From Pedobacter paludis (GTDB lineage Bacteria > Bacteroidota > Bacteroidia > Sphingobacteriales > Sphingobacteriaceae), in NCBI RefSeq assembly GCF_003173575.1, contig NZ_QGNY01000007.1:216108-280107 (forward strand): a DNA stretch of 64,000 nt, written 5' to 3'. The notes below the pieces were generated by a model that ran no database searches, was not told the DNA's origin, and was given only the letters and a program-made list of their open reading frames with translations. The number at the start of each line of letters is the position of its first letter. Position 1 is the first letter of the stretch. The position numbers and the translations under genes are program-made. Positions 1 to 8,890 of this stretch are shown piece by piece.

Positions 1-324
1 AATAAGTGAAACATTTGGATTCCTGGAAATATTAGCTGCAGTAATGTACTGCCTGTTCCCTGTAAAATCAACTATCCCGATTGTACCTTTATCGATAACC
101 TTAATAAAACCTTTGGGGCCTCCTCTATGCTGGATGTAAGGATATTGATTTTCCCCAAATGAGGCAATATAAAAGCTATCTATATCACTTATAAAGTCAA
201 TTTCAGAATCGGTAAGTCCATCTACAAAGCTTCTTTTTTCCATGCGGTCATAATTCAGCCGGCTACCAAGCTTCTCCTGTAGATTTTTAACTGCATCCGT
301 AAATGCGAGCTGTGCGTAGTTCAT
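1..324 (-). CDS. Pyridoxamine 5'-phosphate oxidase-like FMN-binding protein (3' end outside window)
   Basis: The reading frame is open from an ATG at 324 down to base 1, giving 108 codons with no stop, so the C-terminal part lies outside the window. The protein starts MNYAQLAFTDAVKNLQEKLG and contains DSFYIASFGENQYPYIQHRG (residues ~61-80) followed by GPKGFIKVID. This is the split-barrel flavin-binding signature of PNPOx-like proteins of the YPYIQHRGGPKGF type. Members bind FMN or F420 and are usually oxidoreductases of unknown substrate. It sits 3' of gap on the same strand, about 26 bp away. Confidence 0.8.
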   Translation of the reverse strand, partial: MNYAQLAFTDAVKNLQEKLGSRLNYDRMEKRSFVDGLTDSEIDFISDIDSFYIASFGENQYPYIQHRGGPKGFIKVIDKGTIGIVDFTGNRQYITAANISRNPNVSLI

Positions 325-350
325 AGTTTAAATTTAAGCTTTATTTTTTT

Positions 351-1334
351 TTATAAGGCACCAATCTGTCTAATCATTTGATTCGTAAATCCCCACTCAT
401 TATCATACCAGGACATCACTTTTACCAAATCACCCTCTACAACCCTAGTCATGGCTAAATCCACTATTGAGGCTAAGGGACTTTTTATAATATCGGTGGA
501 AACCAGCGGTTCATCTGTTGTACCAACCACTTCTTTATACCTTGACGATAAGGATTCCTCTATCAAAATCTCATTGATCTCTTCGGCACTGGTGGGCCTT
601 TCAGAAATAAATGTGACATCAGAAATAGATCCGACAGAAACCGGGACCCTAACGGCAACCCCATCAAATTTACCGGCATATTGTGGAAGTGCTTTTGTAG
701 TTGCTATCGCTGCCCCTGTTGCAGCGGGCGCCAGATTAATTCCTGCAGTCCTGCCCATTCTGGGTTCTTTTTTCGAGGGAGCATCCATCAATGTCTGTGA
801 TGCTGTATAGGCATGAGTGGTGTTTAAAACCGCTTTTTTAATCCCGATTCTGCGGCCTAAAATTTCGATAATCGGACTTATATTATTTGTGGTACAGCTT
901 GCACAGGAGAAGATATTAACTTTGCCTTCATCGGTATTTACCCCGTGAACAATTGTAGGGGTATCTTTTGTCGGCCCTGATATGACAACGAATTTTGCTC
1001 CGGAAGCCAGATGCTTTTCTGCATCGGCCCGGTTTGTGAATAGCCCCGTACTTTCGATCACCACCTCGGCCTGAAATTCACTCCAGGGCAAATCCGAGAT
1101 TTCACGCACTGAACTGTAATGAAAAGATTTATCACCGATATAAACCATATTTTCACTATGCGTAACCTCACGCTCATAACGACCGTAAATGCTATCATAC
1201 TTCAAGAGATATACTGCATTTTCGATACTCATCAGATCATTTACTGCAACCAGTTCTAAATGATCACTTTCCATGATTAATTTTAAGGATGCCCTTCCAA
1301 TGCGTCCTAAACCGTTTATTCCTATTTTTTTCAT
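351..1334 (-). CDS. gap: Type I glyceraldehyde-3-phosphate dehydrogenase
   Basis: 327 residues, the normal length. It catalyses the NAD-dependent oxidative phosphorylation of glyceraldehyde 3-phosphate in glycolysis and gluconeogenesis. The N-terminus has the Rossmann motif INGLGRIGR (residues 6-14). N32-D33 follows the second strand, and D33 suggests NAD preference. The catalytic Cys147 lies in SCTTNN, and the general base is His174 in TTHAYTASQ. The C-terminus WYDNEWGFTNQM is typical. The motif FSCASCTTNN replaces the more common SNASCTTN, so this may be a divergent second GAPDH rather than the housekeeping copy. The start ATG at 1334 is preceded by an AT-rich leader. Confidence 0.95.
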   Translation of the reverse strand: MKKIGINGLGRIGRASLKLIMESDHLELVAVNDLMSIENAVYLLKYDSIYGRYEREVTHSENMVYIGDKSFHYSSVREISDLPWSEFQAEVVIESTGLFTNRADAEKHLASGAKFVVISGPTKDTPTIVHGVNTDEGKVNIFSCASCTTNNISPIIEILGRRIGIKKAVLNTTHAYTASQTLMDAPSKKEPRMGRTAGINLAPAATGAAIATTKALPQYAGKFDGVAVRVPVSVGSISDVTFISERPTSAEEINEILIEESLSSRYKEVVGTTDEPLVSTDIIKSPLASIVDLAMTRVVEGDLVKVMSWYDNEWGFTNQMIRQIGAL

Positions 1335-1718
1335 ATTATTTTGATTATCTATAATACCATATGATTGTGACTTTATGATGTAAACCTATCAAATTTATCT
1401 TGACAGAAAGCGGATTCAGCAATCAGAAAACTGATAGCAAATACTATTGAAGTGATAAATGGCAACAGCCAATAATTTTCGAAGCATCACAGCCAAAGCC
1501 AAAAAAATCAGCAAATCGCTGCCGGAAAGCTTGCAACGATTTTACCTCAACAAAGTGGGGATTACAGCAAGTGACAATCGTTTCCATACGACATCGAAAA
1601 CCTATAGGGCTAGACATATTCGGTTCAGATTTTTATATTTTACTTTATCAGCATAACCGAAGCGCTGCGTCGACACCTTAGGTAAAAAGGAAATTAAGTT
1701 TTAACGTCTATTATCCCA
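1335..1718. other. Intergenic region, no supported gene
   Basis: 384 bp between gap and the outer-membrane protein gene, both leftward. A 65-codon plus-strand frame at 1459-1656 is lysine/serine-rich, has no recognisable domain and no convincing ribosome binding site, so I do not call it. The part next to 1334 presumably carries the gap promoter. Confidence 0.5.
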
Positions 1719-4280
1719 TTATAATCTGGTTTTAAGGGAAAGTGTGGGATAAAAACCTTCTTTTGAATATCCAACAGTCAGATTAATTAGCGCAGAAGAT
1801 GCAGGAGCGAAATAGAGCCCGGCTCCAATACCATGGTGTAAACGGTTACTATGCTCACCGCGTTCCCAAACCCTACCAAAATCATACATCGTATTCAATC
1901 CAAATTCCCCGGGAAGGATGTAGCTTAAAAACTCCCCTAGTTTTATCCTGACTTCTGCATTATTAAACGCACTGTAATCACCTGTGAACCGGAATTTTCT
2001 ATAACCGGTTAAATTATCAGTTCCCCCTAAATATGGCAGCTGAAAAAATTCTGGCCTTCCTGCACTGAGCCCTACACCCAGGCGGTTGCTGAAAACAACA
2101 GTTCCTGTTTTATTCAGTTTAATAAACAGTGTAAATTCAGAATTCAATACCCCGACACGACTGGCGCTTTGTCCGAAACCAGTCAGTAATTCAAGGTTTG
2201 ATTTGAAAATTGTTCCGGATTGTGGAAGGACTTTCTTATCTCTGTTATCCATAAACAATTGGAGTATTGTGCCAATCTGAAAATTATTCAGACTAACTGG
2301 CCTGTTGGAATTGTTTTCCGCCAGATAACCATTAATGAATTTTTCTTTATTTTTTGAATCTGAATAATGAAAATACTGAAACAATGGTCCGAATGAAAAA
2401 TTATTATCCGCCCAGCGCTTCCTGATCAAAGCCTTTAAGGTAAAAAGATCAAAACGTGCCCGGTAGAAACTAGCTGGCGAAGATTTCCGATCGAATTCAC
2501 TTTCATTCCCAGCGCCAAAATAATTGCGGGTATTATTTGGGGCATTTACTTTTAGATCGATAAGCAGATCATTGTTTTCAATAGAATTCAGCCACTCACC
2601 CAAATAATGCAAGCTAAATGCTGAAGTATTCCATGCGTATAAAGCAGAAAATGAATGCGTACTTGCAAAAGGCTCTTTCCTAAAACCCGGTACAGTAAAT
2701 CTGTGCGATACACCAATCATAGCACCATCATCCACATTAAATCCGAAGTTAGCAAGAGTTAATTTTCGAGAATAAAGATTAGTCGCAAAATAAGTAAAAT
2801 TAGACGTATCGGTAGCCAGTCTCGTTTTCAGCCGGTGATTCACATCGGCAATATCATCCTGCGGCTTTCCATAAAAAATTAATGGTTTACCCTTCCATTG
2901 AACCTTTACATGTTTTATATCAGAACCTCCAATCAAACGAACCTTAATCCTTGAATCACCCGATTCCATCAAAACACTGTCCTTTCCTTCCCGAAGAAAT
3001 ATGCGCAACTCTTTAGTGATCGACGGATCAAATTCCCGCTGAAAGATTTGCGCTGAAGCGCTCTCCCCCATTCCAGGCTTGGAAACAATAAGTTGCAGAT
3101 ATCCATTGCCTTTTTCCATCAGGCTTACCCGTTCATCCTGATCGCTGAGAGGTACATCCACAATTCTGTTAAAGAAACGGTAATATTGATCCATCAGATC
3201 AGGGAGTGCATTTCGGCGCATCTTCATTTGTTCGAGCAGTTGTGCCCTAACATCCGGATCCGTCGAGTCAGGAAGTTTAAGTAGTGCCTGAGCAAGAAGG
3301 GAATCGGTCATGACAGCACAGAATTCTGTAATGGTATTATTCCATTGCAACTGACTGATGCCGGAAAACAGCTGTGAGTTTAGATTTCTTCCCTCCCATA
3401 AGAACCAGTTAATATTCTGAATATTTCTTTCATAACCCTGCATCATAGGCAATAGCCAGCTAGACTGTGCCAGCCGTTGTATGCTACCATCCGAACGGTA
3501 AAAAACCTGATCCCGGTCACGTGGTACTGGGGTGTATTCAGTGCCATCTGCTCTGGCGTCTACTACCCAGCGCCATTGATCTTCGTGCCTATCCCAGTCA
3601 CCTAAAAGTACATCTAAAGCCTTTGCTTTTAAATAGGTTTGCCAGTCTACCCGATTTCGATAACTGCTTGCTATCTTCTTTAACATTTTTTCGGTGTTAT
3701 CCGATTTGCCCATAGGCTCCCGTTCTTCTAAAAGACAAAGCGTATTAGCAAAGTCCTTTGCATAGACCCCCAGCCCAGCCTCTTGTGCAACAACTCCGAT
3801 GATGGGATTACTATGGGGAATCCCGGCAGCTTGAGCCAAGACAGGAACAACAAGGGCTCCGAAAGGGTGTTGTGCAGACATGTTATCCTCTAAAATTCCC
3901 AACAGAAATGTTTCCCTAAGTGGAGCTGGAATCAAAACTGCAGGAAATTTCAATACCGACCTCAGCGTCCATTCCTGGCCACTAGCATCCCGTAGCCTTA
4001 GCGTCTTCGACTGATTGCCCCCTCCGGCTTGAATTGCGGTAAGTCCTCCCGATATCCGTGAAAGCCTGATTAAAGGAACTTTAACAGGACGGGCATAATC
4101 TTTTCGATAGTTTTCACCAAAAACCTTTCGGTGCAATCTGCCTACACGATCATATTTTGCCCAGGGTATTATGGTTACCGAATCCACTTTTTGATTCTGG
4201 CCTTTTGCTGCCGGAATGGCCAGCACGAAAGCAAGAATAAAAAAAATATATTGTCTAATCATGGCGATTAATTTTAGCAT
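1719..4280 (-). CDS. Outer-membrane protein: periplasmic atypical kinase-like domain fused to an Omp85/BamA-type beta-barrel
   Basis: 853 residues. The start may be M1 or M7 (MIRQYIFFILAF); a signal peptide ends near AAKG (residue ~27). The N-terminal domain has a Gly-rich segment GGGNQSKTLRLRD (86-98) followed by WTLRSVLK (104-111), then LLGDWDRHEDQWRW (225-238) and TPVPRDRDQVFYR (250-262). The order of Gly-rich loop, Lys, D-R-H-x-D and D-x-D resembles atypical kinase folds (HipA, Fam20C, CotH). The C-terminal ~350 residues look like an Omp85 barrel: repeated alternating strands, the LGGTDNLTGYRKFRFTG segment that matches the family's L6 loop region, and a terminal aromatic/basic strand. Barrel and signal peptide are well supported; kinase activity is inference. 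Confidence 0.7.
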   Translation of the reverse strand: MLKLIAMIRQYIFFILAFVLAIPAAKGQNQKVDSVTIIPWAKYDRVGRLHRKVFGENYRKDYARPVKVPLIRLSRISGGLTAIQAGGGNQSKTLRLRDASGQEWTLRSVLKFPAVLIPAPLRETFLLGILEDNMSAQHPFGALVVPVLAQAAGIPHSNPIIGVVAQEAGLGVYAKDFANTLCLLEEREPMGKSDNTEKMLKKIASSYRNRVDWQTYLKAKALDVLLGDWDRHEDQWRWVVDARADGTEYTPVPRDRDQVFYRSDGSIQRLAQSSWLLPMMQGYERNIQNINWFLWEGRNLNSQLFSGISQLQWNNTITEFCAVMTDSLLAQALLKLPDSTDPDVRAQLLEQMKMRRNALPDLMDQYYRFFNRIVDVPLSDQDERVSLMEKGNGYLQLIVSKPGMGESASAQIFQREFDPSITKELRIFLREGKDSVLMESGDSRIKVRLIGGSDIKHVKVQWKGKPLIFYGKPQDDIADVNHRLKTRLATDTSNFTYFATNLYSRKLTLANFGFNVDDGAMIGVSHRFTVPGFRKEPFASTHSFSALYAWNTSAFSLHYLGEWLNSIENNDLLIDLKVNAPNNTRNYFGAGNESEFDRKSSPASFYRARFDLFTLKALIRKRWADNNFSFGPLFQYFHYSDSKNKEKFINGYLAENNSNRPVSLNNFQIGTILQLFMDNRDKKVLPQSGTIFKSNLELLTGFGQSASRVGVLNSEFTLFIKLNKTGTVVFSNRLGVGLSAGRPEFFQLPYLGGTDNLTGYRKFRFTGDYSAFNNAEVRIKLGEFLSYILPGEFGLNTMYDFGRVWERGEHSNRLHHGIGAGLYFAPASSALINLTVGYSKEGFYPTLSLKTRL

Positions 4281-4492
4281 GCTGTAAGTGTCCTAAACTG
4301 AAGCATGAAGGTCAGGTTACAGCTGAATAAATAGAAATAATGATTTTCATAAATGCTATTATTTTGTTGATAGATCGATATCGATTCAAGACTCCAACCC
4401 ACCATTTATTATAATTCTGATAAATACTATAACGGTTGTTTTGATGGCTTTCGCCAGCCTATGCCGTAATTTGAATACCCAAAGAACATAAC

Positions 4493-6757
4493 ATGCTTAT
4501 GAAAATTTTTAGCCTGCTGATGCTGTTTACCATCTCAACTATTTCTGTAATGGCTCAAAACAGCAGCCTTGAAGAACTTCCTGTGTCAGAGCTAAAAAAA
4601 AGGCTTTCCCAGCACCATGCGGATACGATGAAAATAAAATTAAAAATTGCGCTGGGAAGAGTTTTGTTGGTTAAACCAGGCGGTGGAAGTCTTGAAATAG
4701 ACACTGCGATGAGGTATTCAATAGAAGCAGAGCAATTAAGCCGTAGGATCGGATATTCTAAAGGCATCATCAACGCCATTTTGCTGAGGGCACTCACCTT
4801 AAATAAAAAAAATGAGGCTGACACGGGACTTAAAACTGCAAAACAGGCCCTAGCATATTCCATCAAAATCGGTGAAGAAACGGGAATTGCGGAATCGTAT
4901 GTCGTAATTGGCCAGCATTACGCCATATCTAAACCGGAAGAACTGGTTAAGAGAATGGAATACTACCGAAAAGCAAGTGATATTTTTAGAAAAACGCACA
5001 ATTTTTATCGGCTTGCCTCTTCTTTACAAGGTGATGCGGAAATGTTGTTGTTAAACAGGCAACATATGGAAGCGATAAAAATACTGTTCGAAGCCATCAA
5101 TGTTAATAAGTCGATCGGGAACAAGTCCATTCAGGGAATATATTGGCTGATTGGTCGAACACTGAATGAACTTGGAGATTTTCCCAGTGCGCTGAAGTAT
5201 TCGCTTCTCGCAATTAAATCCGCCAAAGCAGTCAATGACACAACCTTAACTGTTGCCAGCATAAATTTCACGACATCGAGCGTATATACTTATATGAAGG
5301 ATTATAAGAATGCGCTTCCTTATGCGTTAAAGGCCTTAAAAATTGCGGAGCATTATAACGATTCGGATTATATATTTACAATCTCCATCTCCACAGCTTT
5401 TAATTACACGAGAGTGAATAAATTAGATGATGCCCTGAAACTGTTGAGAAATATTTGGCAATATGCAAAGAATGATGCGGATTCCCTTTATATCATGACC
5501 TACTTCTTGGGCAACCTTAATTATGCAAAAAAGTATAAAGAAGCGGCATTTTATGCAGGCGAGGTCACGCGTCTGCTCAAAAAGATCCCGCCAGATAATT
5601 TTAACAATAGGATTACGGCATATAATTTTTTAGCCGCTCACTATATTGATACCAGGCAGATAAAACTTGCCTACCAATATGCAGACGCATATGCAGCAGT
5701 CGTCAGATCCTTCAATTTCCCTATAGGCATTAGGTCGGTAGAAAACATGTATTATAAACTGGATTCACTGCAGGGCAACTATAAATCTGCCATTAAGCAC
5801 CACTTATTGTCCGAAGAAATAAAGGACTCAATAGAAAATGTTACCAAAGCTTATCAGGTATCGCTTTTGCAAATTGAAAACGATACGGAGAAAAAGAATA
5901 ACGATATTGACACCCTCACCAAAGCGGGGCATGCTAAGGATGATGCATTGAAGCGTACACAATTGATGCAAAAAGTTATTATGACCATGTCAGTTTTACT
6001 GGCCATTATTACTGCACTGATATTTAGCCGATATCGGCTTAAACAAAGAACCAACCGGAAACTTGAAGAAAGTCAGCGAGAATTAGACCAGAAAAATACT
6101 TATCTGGAAAGTATGAATACCGAACAAGAAAAGCTTTTGAAAGAAAAGGAATGGTTAATTAAAGAAGTTCACCACCGGGTTAAGAATAACCTCCAAATGG
6201 TTACAAGCTTATTGAGCTCACAAACAACATATCTTGATAATGATGCTGCAATTTTAGCTGTAAATGATAGTTTGCGTAGAATGCAGGCCATGTCGATGAT
6301 TCATCAAAAGTTGTATCAGGATGATAACGTATCAACTATATTTATGCCCGAATATATAGATGAACTTATTCATTATCTTCGCGACAGCTTTGATGATAAC
6401 CACAGGATTATTTTTAACCAGAAGATCGAAAACTTAAACCTGGATGTCACCCAGGCAATTCCTTTAGGTCTTATTATTACTGAGAGTATAGTCAATTCAA
6501 TCAAATATGCATTTCTGAACAGCAAAGCTGGAATAGTTGATATCTCTTTAGGGCAAGAAGGTCCCGATCATCTGTTACTCTTCATTGCTGACAACGGAAC
6601 CGGATTACCTAAAGGCATGGAAAAATCACCCTTGAACTCCCTCGGTTTAGACTTAATGCAGGGACTTGCCCGGCAACTGAAGGGAACGTTTCAGATCGAA
6701 AACAACAATGGCGTTCAAATAAAAATCAAATTCATTCATCCGGAAAATACAATTTAG
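4493..6757 (+). CDS. TPR-repeat sensor histidine kinase, HisKA_2 type
   Basis: 754 residues. Signal peptide MLMKIFSLLMLFTISTISVMAQ (start M1 or M3), then a periplasmic array of TPR-like helical repeats (~50-470). One membrane helix follows (VIMTMSVLLAIITALIF, ~500-517) and a coiled coil. The H-box is EVHHRVKNNLQMV with H560/H561, and the ATPase domain contains NSIKYAF and DNGTGLP (~650-750). The HHRVKNNLQ box is typical of HisKA_2 kinases common in Bacteroidota. The gene lies 15 bp upstream of the sigma-54 response regulator, so the two probably form a two-component operon. It is paralogous to the kinase at 8891-11206. Confidence 0.9.
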   Translation: MLMKIFSLLMLFTISTISVMAQNSSLEELPVSELKKRLSQHHADTMKIKLKIALGRVLLVKPGGGSLEIDTAMRYSIEAEQLSRRIGYSKGIINAILLRALTLNKKNEADTGLKTAKQALAYSIKIGEETGIAESYVVIGQHYAISKPEELVKRMEYYRKASDIFRKTHNFYRLASSLQGDAEMLLLNRQHMEAIKILFEAINVNKSIGNKSIQGIYWLIGRTLNELGDFPSALKYSLLAIKSAKAVNDTTLTVASINFTTSSVYTYMKDYKNALPYALKALKIAEHYNDSDYIFTISISTAFNYTRVNKLDDALKLLRNIWQYAKNDADSLYIMTYFLGNLNYAKKYKEAAFYAGEVTRLLKKIPPDNFNNRITAYNFLAAHYIDTRQIKLAYQYADAYAAVVRSFNFPIGIRSVENMYYKLDSLQGNYKSAIKHHLLSEEIKDSIENVTKAYQVSLLQIENDTEKKNNDIDTLTKAGHAKDDALKRTQLMQKVIMTMSVLLAIITALIFSRYRLKQRTNRKLEESQRELDQKNTYLESMNTEQEKLLKEKEWLIKEVHHRVKNNLQMVTSLLSSQTTYLDNDAAILAVNDSLRRMQAMSMIHQKLYQDDNVSTIFMPEYIDELIHYLRDSFDDNHRIIFNQKIENLNLDVTQAIPLGLIITESIVNSIKYAFLNSKAGIVDISLGQEGPDHLLLFIADNGTGLPKGMEKSPLNSLGLDLMQGLARQLKGTFQIENNNGVQIKIKFIHPENTI

Positions 6758-6772
6758 CTAACTTTATATCAT

Positions 6773-8734
6773 ATGGCCAAGAAAGTGCTCATCGTTGAAG
6801 ATGAATATGTAGTTGCAAATAACCTTCGTTTAATATTATCAAAAGCAGGTTACAGCATAATCGGCATTGCGATATCTGTAGAGGATGCCCTGGAGCAGAT
6901 GCATAAGCAGAAGCCTGATATTGTTTTACTCGATATCATGCTGAATGGCGAACGCTCAGGAATTGAGTTAGCAAAAACATTATCCGCACAGCACATCGCT
7001 TTCGTTTATCTCTCCGCCAATTCTAACCAAACCATATTAGAGGAGGCGAAAAAAACAGATCCCTATGGTTTTTTGGTTAAGCCCTTTCGGGAAAAAGACC
7101 TGATTGTTACGCTGGATATTGCATGGTACCGACAGAAAAATAATGTTGAGGCAAGGCTTTTACAAGAAGCATCATTACAAAAACAATTATTGGATATTAG
7201 TAACCGAAAATCTGAGGCGAAGCAAAAATTATTGGAGGTTTGTCAGGCAATTAGGACCTTTATCCCTTTTGATTTGATTGCTACGCGGGCTAATTCAGAT
7301 AGCGGATATGCAAATTGCGGATACTTAAGGACAGGTTTCAACGAATACGAGCTAATTGTTGAAAGTGAGCTGTTAGAAGCGCTAAATCCAAAACAATCTT
7401 TGCTCAGAAAAACCTTTAGCACCCTTAAGGAATCAGCGACCCTTCCGCATATCTCAGAGGATATAGAGATTAACCAAAATTCCACAATAGCAACCGATAG
7501 GATCTGGATGGATTATTTCAAAATGGAGTCTAACCTAATCTTCCGATTGAAGATTGGTAACGGGACCGAATTCTTCTACAGTTTCTATAGCCGGCAAAGA
7601 GATCTATATACGCAAAAGCACGCAGGTGTTCTAAAACTTTTCACAAAATGCCTGACTAATGTTACCGAGAAAATGGTTTTCCATGTAACCGCTCCACATA
7701 CTGGAAATAGTCAGGACATTAATGATGAGATAAAAGTATTTGAGCGTCAAGAGTTTAATGGTATAATTGGCCGCCATTCTCTGTTGCTCGCTGCGCTGGA
7801 TCTTACCATTCAGGTTGCGCCATACAATACCTCGGTTTTGATACTCGGTGAAAGTGGTACAGGTAAAGAGAAAATTGCACGTGCCGTTCACCAGTTATCA
7901 CCACGAAAAGATCAGCCTTTCATTCAGGTAAATTGCGGAGCAATACCATCCACACTTATTGAATCGGAACTCTTCGGTCACGAAATGGGTGCATTTACGG
8001 GTGCAACGGAAAAAAGAAAAGGAAAGTTTGAACTTGCAAGCGGCGGAACAATTTTTTTAGATGAGATTGGAGAACTTCCATTAGATATGCAGGTGAAACT
8101 ACTTAGGGTACTGCAGGAAAAAGAGGTCAGTGCTGTTGGAGGCAACGCCCCCTTTAAAGTTGACGTTCGCGTGGTTGCCGCTACCAACAGAAATCTGGAG
8201 AAAGAAGTGGCAGAGGGGAAATTCAGGCTAGACTTATATTATCGGTTGAACATATTTCCAATAACCATTGTTCCATTAAGGGAGCGTAAGAGTGATATTC
8301 CGGCCCTAGTGAATTTCTTTGTTAATAAATTTTGTCAAGAATTCAATAAGCCAATCCCCGAAATCGAAGCAGCAATGATGGAGCAGTTGTTTGGATACCA
8401 GTGGCCAGGGAATGTAAGGGAACTGGAAAACATAATAGAGCGTTCTGTTATCTTAAATGAGGGAACAAGTAAATTAAATTTAAAGCAGCCTCTTACTGAC
8501 ATTCTGAAAAACAACCCACCTAATGTTGCAATCGAGTCATTGGATGATGTGAAGCAGATACAGATGGAGACCGAACGTGCCCATTTAATATCTGTGCTGA
8601 TGATAGCCAGGGGAAGAATCAGGGGGCAAAATGGGGCTGCAGAATTGCTTAAAATTAAGCCTACCACATTGGAATCAAAATTATTAAAATTAAATATTCG
8701 AAGACAGGATTATTTCCCGCCCCAGGAATCTTAA
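6773..8734 (+). CDS. Receiver domain-sigma54 interaction (AAA+) transcriptional activator
   Basis: 653 residues. Receiver domain 1-120 with acidic pocket E9-D10, phospho-acceptor D54 and K103. A linker follows that may be GAF-like (~150-300). The AAA+ domain has Walker A GESGTGKE (359-366), an intact GAFTGA loop (406-411) for sigma-54 contact, Walker B GGTIFLDEIGEL and WPGNVREL (544-551). A short Fis-like HTH sits at the C-terminus (~600-645). It should activate RpoN promoters when phosphorylated, most likely by the kinase encoded 15 bp upstream, and the second kinase paralogue downstream may also feed it. Its target genes are not evident here. Confidence 0.93.
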   Translation: MAKKVLIVEDEYVVANNLRLILSKAGYSIIGIAISVEDALEQMHKQKPDIVLLDIMLNGERSGIELAKTLSAQHIAFVYLSANSNQTILEEAKKTDPYGFLVKPFREKDLIVTLDIAWYRQKNNVEARLLQEASLQKQLLDISNRKSEAKQKLLEVCQAIRTFIPFDLIATRANSDSGYANCGYLRTGFNEYELIVESELLEALNPKQSLLRKTFSTLKESATLPHISEDIEINQNSTIATDRIWMDYFKMESNLIFRLKIGNGTEFFYSFYSRQRDLYTQKHAGVLKLFTKCLTNVTEKMVFHVTAPHTGNSQDINDEIKVFERQEFNGIIGRHSLLLAALDLTIQVAPYNTSVLILGESGTGKEKIARAVHQLSPRKDQPFIQVNCGAIPSTLIESELFGHEMGAFTGATEKRKGKFELASGGTIFLDEIGELPLDMQVKLLRVLQEKEVSAVGGNAPFKVDVRVVAATNRNLEKEVAEGKFRLDLYYRLNIFPITIVPLRERKSDIPALVNFFVNKFCQEFNKPIPEIEAAMMEQLFGYQWPGNVRELENIIERSVILNEGTSKLNLKQPLTDILKNNPPNVAIESLDDVKQIQMETERAHLISVLMIARGRIRGQNGAAELLKIKPTTLESKLLKLNIRRQDYFPPQES

Positions 8735-8890
8735 TATTTAACCTTTGTACAAGAGAACACAAAATCTGTAATTTATAACAAATGCACAATCATAAAAATT
8801 AACTAGACGTAAATTCAAATCTTACTCTTTTCAAAAATGGAAGGCTACTTTCAGTTATACATATAAAAATCAAGAAGCAACTTGGTCTAG

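Noticed and set aside
451..810. 119-codon plus-strand frame inside gap
   Set aside because: Antisense shadow of the strongly supported GAPDH gene.
1459..1656. 65-codon plus-strand frame between gap and the barrel gene
   Set aside because: No domain, no convincing ribosome binding site, lysine/serine-rich composition of chance frames.
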